Positions 39,649-52,601 of a stretch of 64,000 nt of DNA are shown in pieces (within the stretch, counting starts at the first letter, position 1; every line of letters begins with the position of its first letter). A program made the translations under genes and the position numbers. Source of the stretch: Cycas panzhihuaensis. Lineage: Eukaryota; Cycadophyta. The notes under the pieces are model-generated. The model was not told where the DNA came from. It saw only the letters and a program-made list of their open reading frames with translations, and searched no databases. The DNA lies in assembly GCA_023213395.1 (NCBI GenBank), contig CM041465.1, forward strand, positions 82,281,741 to 82,345,740, read 5' to 3'.

Positions 39649-42000
39649 TTTACAATGGCTTTAATAAGAGCAATACATAATAGAATAAACAACTAAGCAT
39701 ATATGTAAATATAAGTTATAGAGATGCTCAATATACATATGCAAAATCTCTTCCTTCATTAACCAAGAGTCTTGTAAATATTACAAGTAACCATAATCAA
39801 GAGTATTGCATTATATACAATGTCTCACAACATAAAGTCAAAAAGTCTATAATATGATAAGGAAATAAAATTGGCCAACCAGATTGTAATTAAAGAATTC
39901 TCCCATCCAACCAATCATAATCCCATAAAGGAATATGCCCTCAAGCTGAAACACATGATATGAAGGAAGGAGTACTAGTTTTTCACTCTTCGCATAGCTC
40001 TTACCCAACTTGACCTATTAATAGATGTCTCAATATCCTTTTTATAAATAATTTTATAGTAAAAGAAATTCCCTCAAAGTTATCTATAATATCATCAGTC
40101 ATAGATATAATAATTATCTCTTCTCAAGCCACGTTTATTCTTCTAAATAGACTAGCAATGTTGGGTCACTTAAGGACCCTTGTAAATCTAATCTCAAAGG
40201 CCTACCTTATTATGCCACACACCCAACCAATATTCAAGGTACAACTAGGACTCAAGATGAGCAACTAACTACAATCCTTAGGTGGACCAACTAATCTAGA
40301 ATGCACCAAGCATATCCTTTCATAGGATTAAAATAGCTTTAAAATATAGAGTACAACTAAAGTAAGACTACCTTCTAAAATCTAGTGGAGTAACTAACTT
40401 AACACCACATATATAAAGAGCTTAGGGTGAGCAACCCACTTAAAATCCCTACTTAAATAATCTTTGTCATTTCTTAAGGAGGTTAGGAAGAGAAACTCAC
40501 TCAAAATCCCTCCTTAAAATTTCTTGATGGTTCCTCTCTATTTCCTTCCTATAACTCTTTCTAATCTTGACAAGTTTTCTCCCTCTTGTGTCTCTACCTG
40601 TCTATGCATGTCTTCTCCTTTCTCGTCCTTTATTTTCCCTTATTTTCTTACCTTTCATTCCTTGTCCAACTATCATTAATATTAGGCGAAAGTTATAGGA
40701 ATTATTGGCTAGAATAATGCACATAATAATTGCCAATAATGGTTTATAGTTATTATTATTTAAATAATTATTAATTTCCCACTACTCTCACTTTCAAAAA
40801 TATCTCTTTGTAGGAAATTTCTAGGTATTACCCACATATATAAGTATGTATATTTCTTTAATATGATTCCAATGAGACTAATTTTATAAAATTCTATTAA
40901 CTAATAAGAAAGTTATAAGTGAAACTATGGGTATATGTCAATTATTTTTTAAATTATTATACCATCCTTTTAAACTTTTAGGCTAATAAGCACACCTTAT
41001 AGAAATGGTTAATTAAATTTAATTACATAGAGATTAACATATTTGAATAATAATTTTAATTCAACTAGAATCATCTAATTCTAACTTTAAATGAATGAGA
41101 TATCACAAAAATAGTTACAGTCTATCCCATAGCAATTTTCACTTATTTTTATAAGTTTAATCACAAAATCTAAAACTATTACCTTAAATAATTACTGGGC
41201 ATAAAATCTCTTTGCATAACTGGATAATCACTTTAGAGATCTTTTAATTGATAGGTGGATCATGAAAAATAATAAAGTATTAAGAGAGTTATGTCTATTT
41301 TAGTGAACTATAGATTTTGATAGTCTTGTCTATCGCTTTCCCCTAAGCCCTTTTCTTATATTGTTTCTTCCTGCTAATTCTTTTTCCATGTGAGTTCTTC
41401 CTTAAAAACGTTTCTAAGAAGGACTCTTTCATATGAAACTCTTTCCCATAGGGCCTTTCCTACATGGACCTTTCTTTCTTGAGTATTTTTTGATTTGGTA
41501 TTTCTTGCTTTGACCTTTCTTATTTCTACGATAAAACTATGATATTTTTTATAAAAATCTGGTTCTAAAGTCCAACTCCAATTTGCCATAGCTTTTATGT
41601 CTAATATTTAATTTGGAAGTTATATTTCTTATTAGAAAGCTCTCAATATACTCTTTACTATGGAAGAGTTATAAAAGGATAAAAGATAACTTATGATAGT
41701 TTTCTATTCCTTCAAAATAACCAACTTAGTGAGTTATTATATTTCTATAAATAGTAAAGTTTTAACTCTATAAATTTGAACTGGCATAACCTTTTCATAT
41801 GATGTTCAGTTTAGGATTTCTACCACTTATTAGAAATTTCTTGATGCCCTCTTTTATGTGGACTAAGACTTAAAGTTCATTTATAAAGTATATAGTAGAT
41901 AATTACTTTAGAATAGAGCCTTCAAGTTTGATTTTATCCTTTAATAATCTGCTTGTGAGCCATTTTAGTAAATTCAAACTTATACATATTTTCCTTTTGA
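39649..42000 (-). repeat. Gypsy family G LTR, right fragment
   Basis: Resumes the LTR left at 25285; its first about 45 bases (GGCTTTAAT-AGAGCAATACATAATAGAATAAA) are also present at the end of the left fragment. It aligns with the 52850-54950 and 45983-47250 LTRs, including the CCCATCCAACCAAT and CTCAATCCC-type segments and the CCTTTCC...CATAGGG blocks. Homology fades near 42000. Non-coding. Confidence 0.7.
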
Positions 42001-42173
42001 TATTTGTTTCTAATAATCTACTAGTCAATTGAAATTTTAACCTCCAATCTCTCACTTGGTGATATTTTCTTTAGCAAATTATGCCTCTAAACTAAATCTA
42101 TCATCACTTGAAAATTCTCTTTCATGGATTTTAGAATCATATCTTTAAAGAGAAAATATAATCGTAGAAGCAA

Positions 42174-42634
42174 TGTGATAATAGAACTTTAAACCATGCA
42201 AAAAATAAATACTTAAACAAACCAAACACTCAATAAAGAATGCCAGGAGATTCAATTCTAAGCATAGATATTTTATTAATATGAGCAATAGCTAAAGAAT
42301 TACAAAGATAAATAAACCCTAACTCTTTATAGCGACTCATCCATAACCCTTTATTACATGTGCTATTACATAAGAATATATAGATACAACATTATAAGAT
42401 ATCACCTTGCAGTTTTTTAATATAATAGGCATAAACCATGGGCCAATAAAGACACCCTAAGACACCCAAAAGTTTTTCTCACAGGCTCTGCCCCCAAACC
42501 TCTGCCTTAGGGGTCGATGGCCCCTTAGACCCCCTAGTTGGGGGCCTTACAACAAGCTCTCAAACCCCACAAAGGGGCTCGGGTGTAATGCTTACACCCA
42601 TATAACACTTATAAAGTGTTCAACATATCTAACA
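42174..42634 (-). repeat. 3' LTR of antisense copia element C4
   Basis: The inner end is clear: plus strand ...ATATCTAACA followed by ATCTCCCACTTA, so on the element strand TAAGTGGGAGAT then TGTTAGATAT. Like the A/B LTR it has a GC-rich, C/G-run block close to this end (42480-42600). The outer boundary near 42174 is approximate. Confidence 0.65.
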
Positions 42635-42646
42635 ATCTCCCACTTA
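42635..42646 (-). other. C4 polypurine tract
   Basis: Plus strand ATCTCCCACTTA, that is TAAGTGGGAGAT on the element strand, directly inside the LTR. Confidence 0.8.
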
Positions 42647-44865
42647 TTGAATATTTTACAAGAAAACCTTCATACATATCTACTGAATGCCAAAATCACA
42701 AACACCCATTATAATTCTACACCATCTAAATTTTTCTCTGCTAACAATCTTGGTTAATGAGTTTGCAGTATTCTATTGTGTAGTAATCTTTTATAAGTTT
42801 GAGAATGAAAAATAGTGTTCTTTACTAAGTAGATTGCACTTTGACTATCATAATCTATCCTCATATCATCTTCTTAAAGCCAATATCTATGCATAATCTC
42901 TGTAACCAAACTACTTCCTTGCATGTATGAGTAGGTATTATATACTCTACTTTTGTGCTATAAAGTGCCATAACTTGTTGTCTTTTATTCATCCAGTTGA
43001 CTGCACCACCATAAAAGGTTAAAACATACTTGCTTATAGATCTTCTGCTGTCAAGATCTCCAACTTAATCAGCATTAATAAAACCTCTCAGGTTCATTAT
43101 TATACTCTCTATAGGATCTCCTTGATAGTAAATTCCATATTCTAATGTACCCCACAAATACCTGAAAATCCTTTTCACAACCACCCAATGCTCCCTACCT
43201 AGATTTGGCATACTTGCTAACTACTCCAGTTGCATGGGCAATGCCTGGTTGAGTGTAAACCATTGCATATATCAAGCTACCACTAGCACTAATATAAGGG
43301 ATAAATGCCATGACTTTAACTTCTTGGTGAATCTTTGGGCATTGTTTAGTTGATAATTTTAAACTAATAGGAAGAGGAGCATTAACTAGTTTACTATCCT
43401 GCAACCTCAACTGTTGCAATATAATCTCAATATACAGTCTTTGGTTAAGCCAAATCTTTATGTTTCTCCTATCCCTTTTAATCTCAATACCCAAAATAAA
43501 ATGTGCAACACCAAGATCCTTCATCTTGAAATGAGATGCCAGTTAGCCTTTCATAAGTTGATTCATTTCTTTATTGTTACCAACTAAAATGATATCATCA
43601 ACATATAAATCCAGAATAAAAAAATGATCACCAACCTACTTATAATAAACATAATGATATACTTTGCTATGCACAAATCCATTAACCAACATATGTGAAT
43701 CAAACTTCTAATACCACATCCTTGATGACTATTTCAAGCTGTATAATGACCTCTTTAACTTACACACCATATTCTTCTTCCCTGTAATTTTAAATCCTTT
43801 AGGTTGTAACATATAAATTTCTTCCTTGAGCTCACCATGAAGAAATGTAGTCTTCACATATATTTAGTCCACCTCAAGGTCATAGGTAGCCACTACATCC
43901 AACAAAAATCTAATTAAAGCAACTTTTACAATGGGAGAAAATACTTCACTAAAATCTATTCCCTTAACTTGGAAATAGCCTTGTACTTTTCCATAGTACC
44001 ATCTACGTGGAACTTCTTCTTAAAGATCTATTTGTTATCAACAGGTTTTTTTCCATCATGCAAATCCACCAAATCCCACATATTATTTTTATCTAAGGCC
44101 ATCATTTCTTCTTGCATGGCCTTCATCCAAAGTTGGCTCTCTTTTAACTCTAAAGCCTCTTGAACGGTACGTGGATCATCATCTGTAGTAGATAAAATAA
44201 AAGAGGAGTGACAAAAGTCTTCAAGAATATACCTGTTAGGTTATCTTTTCTCACGAGTTGATCTCCTCAAGATGTGGGGTTCTTGATGTTGAGCTACCTC
44301 TATAGCAGGTTCTTCCTCTTCAACTGACTCATATTCTGATGCAGAATCCTCATCCCTTACTTTAAATTATACCTTCTTAGAGTGTTCCTACTTTAAATTA
44401 TACCTTCTTAGAGTGTTCCTCCTTTGGTTCTCCATCCTACTTTAGAGACTTGAACTCGTCTCTAAAGACAACATCATGGCTATACACAACCTTTTATGTT
44501 TTAAGGTTATAAAGTTTATACCCTTTAACACCATCACTATAGTCAATAAAAATAGTCTTTTGTGCTTTGAAATCAAGATTAGTCCTTTGTTGTTTAGGAA
44601 TATACACAAAAGCTTCACAACCAAAAACTCTAAGATGACCAAGAGATGGTTTCTTACCAAATCATACTTTTTTAGGTGTTTTATATACTAAGGTAGTTGT
44701 TGATAATCTATTTATTAGGTAGTTTACAGACATCACAACCTCTACCAAAATTTCTTCTCTAATCTAGTAACACTAAGCATACTCCTTGATTTCTATAGGA
44801 AGGTCATATTCATCCTTTCTAATGCATTGATAGGGAGTACCTTTGAGAAAAAGATGATCAATCAA
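42647..44865 (-). pseudogene. C4 copia pol remnant: integrase C-terminus, RT, RNase H
   Basis: On the minus strand: the integrase-end box SLGHLRVFGCEAFVYIP (about 44600-44650), then DGVKGYKLYN, then linker (SASEYESVEEEEPA, RRSTREKR), then RT (QEEMMALDKNNMWDLVDL; YVDD at about 43590-43603, intact), then an RT/RNase H junction in a clean 109-codon frame (43195-43524, MKDLGVAHFILGIEIKRDRR) and a degenerate RNase H. The 5' half (gag, protease, integrase core) is missing beyond about 44865, where an A/T-rich patch starts. Many stops and frameshifts; a 31-bp tandem repeat at 44358-44419 adds another shift. Related to, but distinct from, copies A and B. Confidence 0.85.
44358..44419 (-). repeat. 31-bp tandem repeat in C4 linker
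   Basis: TACTTTAAATTATACCTTCT... twice (44358-44388 and 44389-44419), apparently identical. A unit of 31 shifts the frame between integrase and RT. Confidence 0.9.
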
Positions 44866-44939
44866 ACAAATAAAAAAATATATATTTTTTATATATTAAA
44901 AATTTAAAAATATGTTATGTAAATATGTAGTTACCATAT

Positions 44940-45671
44940 AGAGTTAGAACGACAACGTAGAGGGAGATTTTGATCAAAAATCATGATCTAGACATAGATC
45001 AATCATAGAGGTAGCTCCAAAGATCATACACATAGAAGAGAAACTCAAAAAGAATGATATAAAATTAGTTTTTTGGCTTTCGTAGGCTGTGGAGGGTGCA
45101 TGAAGATGAGGAGGTTATATGGCCAAAATTAGAGTGTGAACCAGCTTAGAATAGCCTCAACTGGCTTAAAGTAGCCTTTATAGGATTCTGTGAAAAATGG
45201 GAGCAAAATGAATGGTTTTTACTTTGGTGTACTAGGGGTTTCAGTAGACATCATGAGTGGATTTGCTTCTAGGAGTTATAACTCATTATAAGAGTGACAG
45301 CTTTCCAAACCATCTTCTTTGGTGTAGAGAGGACTCAGAGAGGAGTCCAACAAGTGGTCACTCAAAGTAGTTATGAGCAATGAAGAGAGTAAACCAACCT
45401 ACATAAGTTCAATTATATAGAGAAACCTCATAAAAATAGTGAAAAAATAATTAAAACTTATAAAATATTAAACAGAACATCAATATAATTTCTTCAAATA
45501 ATGTTGGGTTGAATATGCTTGTTATTGTTACACAAATCTGAAAGAATACTGATTAAATAAAGCATACGAACTAACAATAGGCAAATATTTAATAAAATTA
45601 TATAAAACTATTAATAAAACTTTATAAAGTGACGTAATATTAAATATGATTGCTTATCATAAGATAAATTA
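44940..45671 (-). other. C5 copia leader
   Basis: AT-rich non-coding DNA lying inside a primer site and LTR start at 45672-45688 on the minus strand. No gag could be read in it; it appears truncated toward 44940. Confidence 0.45.
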
Positions 45672-45685
45672 GATCTCTAATACCA
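45672..45685 (-). other. C5 primer-binding site
   Basis: Plus strand GATCTCTAATACCA, that is TGGTATTAGAGATC on the element strand, close to the initiator-Met site and followed by a TGTTGG LTR end. Confidence 0.75.
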
Positions 45686-45687
45686 AA

Positions 45688-45982
45688 TGTTGGTGCAAGG
45701 AGTAGAGTAGGCCAAGGATCACATTACATATCCATAATGAAGAGTACAATATCTTTTCAATTATGTGGCAGTGTTAAAAAACACCAGGGAGGCATTCCCT
45801 TTATGTTTATAGTTTGGGGAGGTGATGGGCCATCTCAACCTTACATATTAAGCATAATAACTAAAAATTAATAAAATAATATTTAATACTCACCTAGTCA
45901 ACTCATCGATGGCTACATTATGGCTCTGGGTGATGTTTGGATGCCGAAGGTAGGCATGCATACTTCTTGATAATGGGCAATA
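45688..45982 (-). repeat. C5 5' LTR fragment
   Basis: Begins TGTTGGTGCAAGG next to the primer site. It is cut off where the G-family LTR homology starts at about 45983. No partner LTR found. Confidence 0.5.
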
Positions 45983-47748
45983 TTCCAACAATTTTGATAT
46001 GCCCCAAGCATATCTTTTTTTTGTAATCATACAAACTTTGGGATTTAACTTGGAACAAGTTTCCCTTCTAAAACCTAGTGGAGTAGCTAACTCAACACTG
46101 TATAAAATAAATATTGTAGGGAGAGAAACCAACTCAATCCCTACTTAAATATCTATTAAATGAGAGCAACTAATTCAATCCCTACTCAATAGTACCCTCT
46201 CTTTTCCTTGACTACCTTACTCAACTCTATCTACTTATGTTATCCTCTATCCTTGACTTCTTTTATCCTCTCTTTTTCTTAAGTAATTCACTTGGCTCTA
46301 TCTATTTGAGTCATCTTATGTCCTTGACTTTGTATATCGTTTAACTCCATTTACCCTTAATTTCCTTCTCCCTTTCTTGATAAACTACCTCCCCATACTA
46401 GATACATGTCATGGGGCTTTACAACTCCAACCATGCATTTAATAATTACTAAGAATCATTTATAGTTATCATTGTTCTTGAATAACTATCCAGTGATCAC
46501 TATTATCACTTTCACCATTATTCCCTTATGGGAAACTTCTAAGTGGCCCCCACTTACTTAGGTGCATAAAGGATTTTAACACGTCTATTATGAGACATGT
46601 TTCATTAAATTTTATTAACTAGAGAGAGCTCTGAATAATAATATGAAAGAATATTATCTTTTGTTTTCTTATGGGCCTTGTTCCTATGTTAACCTTTCTT
46701 GTGTCTACCTCTTTCATAAGTTTTTTCCTCAAAAGACCTCTCTAAGTGAGACTCCTTCTCATGGGAAATTTTCATACAAGGCCTTTCTCACAGCAACATT
46801 TTTTGCATCTCCCTCTCTTACATCTAGCTTCCTAAAAGTTCTTCCTCAAAAAGCCTTTCCAAGTAAGACTTCTCCTCATGGGAGATTTTACTTTCCCATG
46901 TCTGTCTTTCTTACATCTTGCTTGATTACATTTATCTTGCCCATGAGTTTCTCCTAAAAAATTCTTTTCAAGTGGGACTCCATCTCATAAGGGAATTCTC
47001 TTTCCTATGTCTACCTTTCCTGCACCTAACGTTTTCATGTTTGTTCTAATTCTTTAAGTCATGAAGTTCAAACTTTAACTACTATAACTTTTTCATACAA
47101 GTTTTATTTTATGACTTCAACCACTCATTGGAAATCTTTCAATACCCTCTTGAATGTAGAATAGGTCTTAAAGACCATTTCTTTAATATGTAGAAAATAA
47201 TTGTTGTTGATTAGGACCCTCAAGTTTGATTTTATAACCACTTAAAAGTTCCCCTTTATGAGTCTCCAAGCTCATACCTATTACTACCCCAACTAAACTT
47301 GCCTCTTTTTCCTTCCATCACACATATCATCTACTACCCATATCTTTGGAAGTAATCTAGTTCCCTTTTGTATTATGTAGGTTATGACAATACAGATTAC
47401 ATCATACAAAGTGTTGATATAAAAATCCAATGCCTTACCATAAAATTATAAAATATCATAACTATTTGTTCTAAAATAGAAAATAGTACATCTTAATACC
47501 TGGTGGAGTGTCAAATAACTTCTACCTTACAAGGATGGATAGAAAAGTAAAAGTAGTATACCCTTACACCTAAAGGAGTATAAAATAGCTTCCACTTTAC
47601 AAAAGGTGAACAACAAACAAAAAGGAAAGAAAATGGATTAATATAACTATGAATAAGATAGAAGAGATAGGGAAAGAAGAAGAAGATTGTTGGCAATAAT
47701 CTGCTAAGAGAAAGTAGAAATATTCAATTAGATATTGGTCACCTCACA
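45983..47748 (-). repeat. 3' LTR of gypsy element G-II (truncated)
   Basis: Aligns with 53780-55450 (for example GATATGCCCCAAGCAT, ATCAT-CAAACTTTGGGATT, CTCCACTAGG-type and TTCCCATGGG blocks). The inner end is ...GGTCACCTCACA at 47748, followed by the purine-tract complement. It contains three imperfect repeats of about 112 bases (about 46738-47020) and lacks the outer third of the LTR. Confidence 0.75.
46738..47020 (-). repeat. Sub-repeats inside family G LTR
   Basis: Three imperfect units whose AAGTGAGACTCC / AAGTAAGACTTC / AAGTGGGACTCC cores lie about 110-117 bases apart. The same arrangement is seen at about 54527-54760 in the next LTR. Confidence 0.65.
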
Positions 47749-47775
47749 ATTATGCCCTTATATCCCCCTCCTCTT
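47749..47775 (-). other. G-II polypurine tract
   Basis: The plus strand carries CCCCCTCCTCTT, that is AAGAGGAGGGGG on the element strand, between pol and the 3' LTR. Confidence 0.75.
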
Positions 47776-50700
47776 AAAGAAAGCATCATATTAATGCAAT
47801 TTACCTTGCTATAAATAACTCTAGGTATTATTGTATTACCTCTTCCTCTAACTTCAAAGTGGCCTCTCTTGGTGTTAAATGTTTCCATTAGACTTTTACT
47901 TGCCTAATGATCTTGTTTCTTAATACCTTATCCTTATTGTCTAGAATTATAAATGGATTCTCTTCAAACTCCAAGCTTTGTCCTACCACTAAGTTAGTAT
48001 AATCTAATATACATTGTGAATTGGCACATACTTTTTATACAAGGAAATATGGAGCACATTATATACTTGGATCTTTGGCAAGAGTTGAAGTTTAGAAGAA
48101 ATTAAGCCTACCCTTCCTAATATCTTAAAAGGGCCTCAATACCGTAGAGCAATCCTTTGAAAGCTCCCAAACTTATAGAATTATGTTTGGGCCTTACCTT
48201 AAAATTATATAATCACCAATCTATAATTCCTTGGTTGATTACTTCAAGTCTACATAACTCATTTATCTATATTGGGCTACCTTTATTTACTTCTTTGTGT
48301 TCATTACTCATCTCTCCATTTCTTGCAACATGTCTAGACCTAAAGCATGTTTGTCTTTCAAGTTGTTCCAACTCATGGGTGTATTACACCATCTTTTATA
48401 TAGAGCCTCGAATAGGATTTCTGCTAAGGATGAGTGAATATAATTATTGTATACAAAATTTACCAAGTATAAGTAATTGTAGGTCACTCTATAGTGAACA
48501 TCTCGAGTAAATCCTCTAATACCTGATTCACTCTCTTTGTTTTCCTATCTATCTTGGAATAGTATATTTTACTAATTGCAACTTGGTATCCAACCCCTAG
48601 AATAATAATCTCCAAAACTTTGAAGTGAATTTATTATCTTTATCTGATATAATAGCTTTTGGTACTCCATATAATTGACTAATCTCCTTCATGAATATTC
48701 TCACAATACCTAAGGTAGTATTGGTTGAGCATATTGGTTTGAAGTATAAAAATTTGGTTAGTTTATCCACCATAACTAATATTATGTCATGTTATTTAGT
48801 GCCTCTTAGTAAGCCTAACATGAAATCCATTATCACCATTTACCACTTCTATTTAGGAATTTCTAGTGGTTATAACACTCTAGTTAGATGTTGATAGTTT
48901 GCCTTTATGTTTTGGCATGTCAAGCATTTGGTTATATAAGTTAAAACATCCTTCTTTATATCAATCTAATAAAATTTCCTTTTTACAACAATATATGTCT
49001 TGTTATAGATTGATTGTCCTATATAGGATGTGTCATATGTTTTGTATAAAATAGGTTCTCTAACTTAAGGACTCTATAGTATATAAGTTCTTTGTTGATA
49101 TGATAAGACACCATTCTCTAATTCTTCAAACCCTATAAACTTCCCTAATAACTTGGCATTTATATTTTACCATTCTCTTTATTATTGCAATACTTCCTTG
49201 GCTTATCTATACAATGCATCTTCTTCATAAGCTCTCAAAATGAAAGTAATTAAATTAGATTTTAGCATACTTATAGTAGTAATATAGTGTATTTAACTTA
49301 GAGCATCAACAACCTTATTTTATTTTCCTTTGATGTAACATAATTCAAAATTAAATTTGCTCATATATTATGCTATTTAGAGTTTAATTATGGCTGCATG
49401 AAGATGTGTTATAAATTGTTATGATTTGTTTATAGTTCAATTTTTTTCCCTAGCAAATAGTGTCACCAAACCTAAAGTGCATGAATAATGGTCATAATCT
49501 CAAGATCATGAATGACATAGTTTTCTTCATATGCTTTTAGCATTTTAGATTCATAAGGCACCACTTTTTTGCCTTACATAAGAACAACATAAAGGCCCTC
49601 AAAGCTATCATTAGTAGAAACTAAAAATTCCATGTATAGATCTAGCATAATTAATATGGGAACTGAGATAAGCAACATTTTTAGTAATTAAAAACTCTTT
49701 TCATATAACTCCATCCATATGAACTTCATATTTTTATTTTGTACAGAAGTACTTAGGGTTGTAATCTTAAAAAAATCTCTTACTTACTTTTTGTAATATC
49801 TAGCAAGTCCCATAAAGCTTCACACCTCTTACACATTATAAGGGGATGAGCAATTCATGATTATTTTTATTTTTTAGGGGTCTATAAAGATGCCCTCACT
49901 TAAGATAACATGCCCTAAGTAGTGTACCTACTCCATCTAGAATTCAAATTTATTGAGTTTTACATACAACTTATGCTCTCTTAGTAGTTGTAATACTATT
50001 CACAAGTGCTTCTCATGTTCTTCTCTAATCTTAGAATAAACTAATATATCATCAATAAAAACCACTATAAATTTATACAAGTACTTCATGAATATATTAT
50101 TCATCATACACATGAAATTATTAGTGTATTTGTCAAACTAAATGGCATCACCATAAATTTATAATGATTGCACCCCATTCTAAACGTTGACTTGAAGATA
50201 TCTCCATTCTTAATTCTAATTTTGTAGTACCTAGATCTCAAGTTAAGTCTTGTAAACATTGCTACTCCTCTCATCTAGTCTAATAAATCCTCTACCCAAG
50301 ATAGTAGGTATTTGTTCTTTAAAACAACTTTATTTAATTGTCTATAATTGATGCATAACCTAAGTGATCCATCTTTCTTCTTCATAAATAATATCAGAGC
50401 TCCCTATGGCAATATACTAAGTTTGATAAACCCCTTGTCTAGCATCTCTTATAGCTTCATCTTTAACTTATTCAATTTAGTTGTGGATAGAATGTATGGA
50501 TCCTTGGAAACTTATCCTACTCCTAGCTCAAGTTCTATAGTATAGTCTATATCTCTCTTAGGTGGTAACCACAGTAACTCCTCTAGGAAAACATCTTGGA
50601 ACTCCTTCACCAAAGGAAGATCTTCAAGAGTCAATTCCTTCTAGGTGTCTTCTTTAGTCATATGGACTACATATTCTTTGCAAATTTTCCTTAATGACTT

Positions 50701-51100
50701 CTTTACTTGAATAGTAGAGGTTTGCTACAAATAAGTTATGATCTTCTTTCCTCACAATATTGTTAACTTTCCTTTATCATCTAAATATTTAATAAGCTTA
50801 TTGAAATAGTCAAGCTTATCATGATGTACTTCTAGCCATCCTATGCCAATAATGGTATCATAGTCTTCTAGTGGTAAAATTTAGATGTTGACCTTTTTGG
50901 ACCATCCTTTCCACTTAAGAGGATAAAAAGGTATAAACCCTATCACTCCTCTCTTACTACCCTTTTCCATATTAGCAATCCACCTTTTCGTATGTGCTTA
51001 TCTCTAAAGTTTATATTTCTTAATCAACATAGGATGTGCAAAATTATGGCTACTTCCAGAATCAATTAGTAATGTAAGATTGTTATCCAAGATCATACCT
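47776..51100 (-). pseudogene. G-II gypsy pol: protease, RT, RNase H, integrase (degenerate)
   Basis: Minus-strand order is protease (LIDSGSSHNFAHPM, active-site DSG at about 51044-51066; YDTIIGIGWLEVHH about 50830-50870), RT ([27 protein letters not shown] with intact F-I-D-D at about 50047-50061), degenerate RNase H (about 49300-49650), and integrase (KAIISDKDNKFTSKFW at about 48605-48662), ending with a YGPFKI-type tail (about 48125-48145). Protease-RT-RNase H-integrase is the gypsy order. Numerous stops and shifts break it; no clean frame exceeds a short length, so it is an old copy. Confidence 0.88.
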
Positions 51101-52428
51101 TCTACCTACACCCTTGTGAATTGGTGATTATACTATCTTCCTTCAATTGGTACTCACATATACATCTCCTCTATTTCCTTGGCAATATCAACCATAATAA
51201 ATTATATTACTATATTATGTGCTCTACCACTTATGCTAACTCTTTAAGGACACCGAGTAGAAAAATATCATCACTCATTATAGATATACCACCTTCCTAA
51301 AGCTCAATTTTCTAAAATGCCAACAACTAGTAGGTTTGGACTTATGTTGGCTTATGGAGGATTAATATTTCCACCTTCCTAGTTAAATCATAGAGGTGTG
51401 AATTTTCTCCTTGGTTGTCTCAACCTCATTGGTCTCTTCCACTTTGAACTAGTTGGTTTATTATGTTGTCTTGTCCATAGATCATCACAGTTTCTAGCCC
51501 TATAAATGGTCTCCTCCAATGTCTTTAGCTCAAGTATTTGGATTCTATTTTATATTCCTTTATTTAGCCTACTTAAGAAACTTTACACCTTCAATTTCTC
51601 TTCTTGTATATAAGGTATAAGATATAACTACTCCAAGAACTCTCTTTTATATTCATCTATTTACTTCCTTCTCTATTTTAGTTTATGGAATACCTCCATC
51701 TTCTTATCATAATACTATTCTGAAAGGTATTTCTACTTGAAACACTTTACAAACTTACTCCATCTAATATCTCTTTCATGAAAGCCTTTTACGTTCTTGT
51801 GGTGCTTCCACCATAGGGATGTCTTACCTATCAAATTATACACAACTACTCTTACCTTCTTATTAAACTAGAAGTCATTTAAGCTAAAATATTTTTCCAT
51901 ATTAAGTAGCCAAGATTTTGTTTCATCCTCCTTAATTTCTTCATTGAAAATTAGCAACTTTAACTTATAATCTTGAATTGTAGTGTGTTCCTCCTACCTC
52001 CATGCCCTATTCATCTCAACCTTGGGGTTTTGTTAAAGGACAATATACTTATAGAGTGGCATTCCTCATTCTGTCCATATATTTCTTATCTATTCCTTCT
52101 ACTTAAGCACCCATGAGTTGACTCTTTTTCTGATCTAGCTTGTCTCCCATTACTTTCTTATTTTATAAATCCTTTCAAACCTTTCTTGCTCCATGGTCCT
52201 TTAGATATCATAAAATATAGCTTTAAGGTTCTTGGTAATCCTCTTATTATCATATTTATAACTTTTAAATTACTCTTATAGACTTCAAACTATCTCTACC
52301 AATGTTATTGATTCACCATTATATAGGCTTGACCTATGTCTTGGAAAATCTATTATTTCTAGCTCTTCTATATCAATATCAAATTAACCCCCTTAGGCCA
52401 TCTATGGTTCATCTTTGAATGTATCCAT
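51101..52428 (-). pseudogene. G-II gypsy gag (degenerate)
   Basis: Start MDTFKDEP at 52428, about 160 bases inside the primer site. The Retrotrans_gag core is readable as ETKSWLLNMEKYF...KVRVVVYNLIGKTSLWWKHHKNVKGF (about 51760-51960) and is closely matched by the G-III gag at 56645-56842. A zinc knuckle could not be recognised. Broken by many TAG/TAA stops. Confidence 0.8.
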
Positions 52429-52585
52429 TCTTTGTTATCACAGCATCTATGCCCTAACTCAATGTAATACTAAATACTACTTTAGAAAAATTTTAACAAT
52501 ATTTAGGTAATATTTCAGGCTATCAATACTTATCAACTTTAGATCTATTATGTTAAGGGTGGTAATTTAGTAGCCTTTTGAACCT

Positions 52586-52599
52586 AGGATTTGATACCA
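52586..52599 (-). other. G-II primer-binding site
   Basis: Plus strand AGGATTTGATACCA, that is TGGTATCAAATCCT on the element strand. It is adjacent to the LTR and matches the G-III site in position. Confidence 0.75.
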
Positions 52600-52601
52600 A
52601 G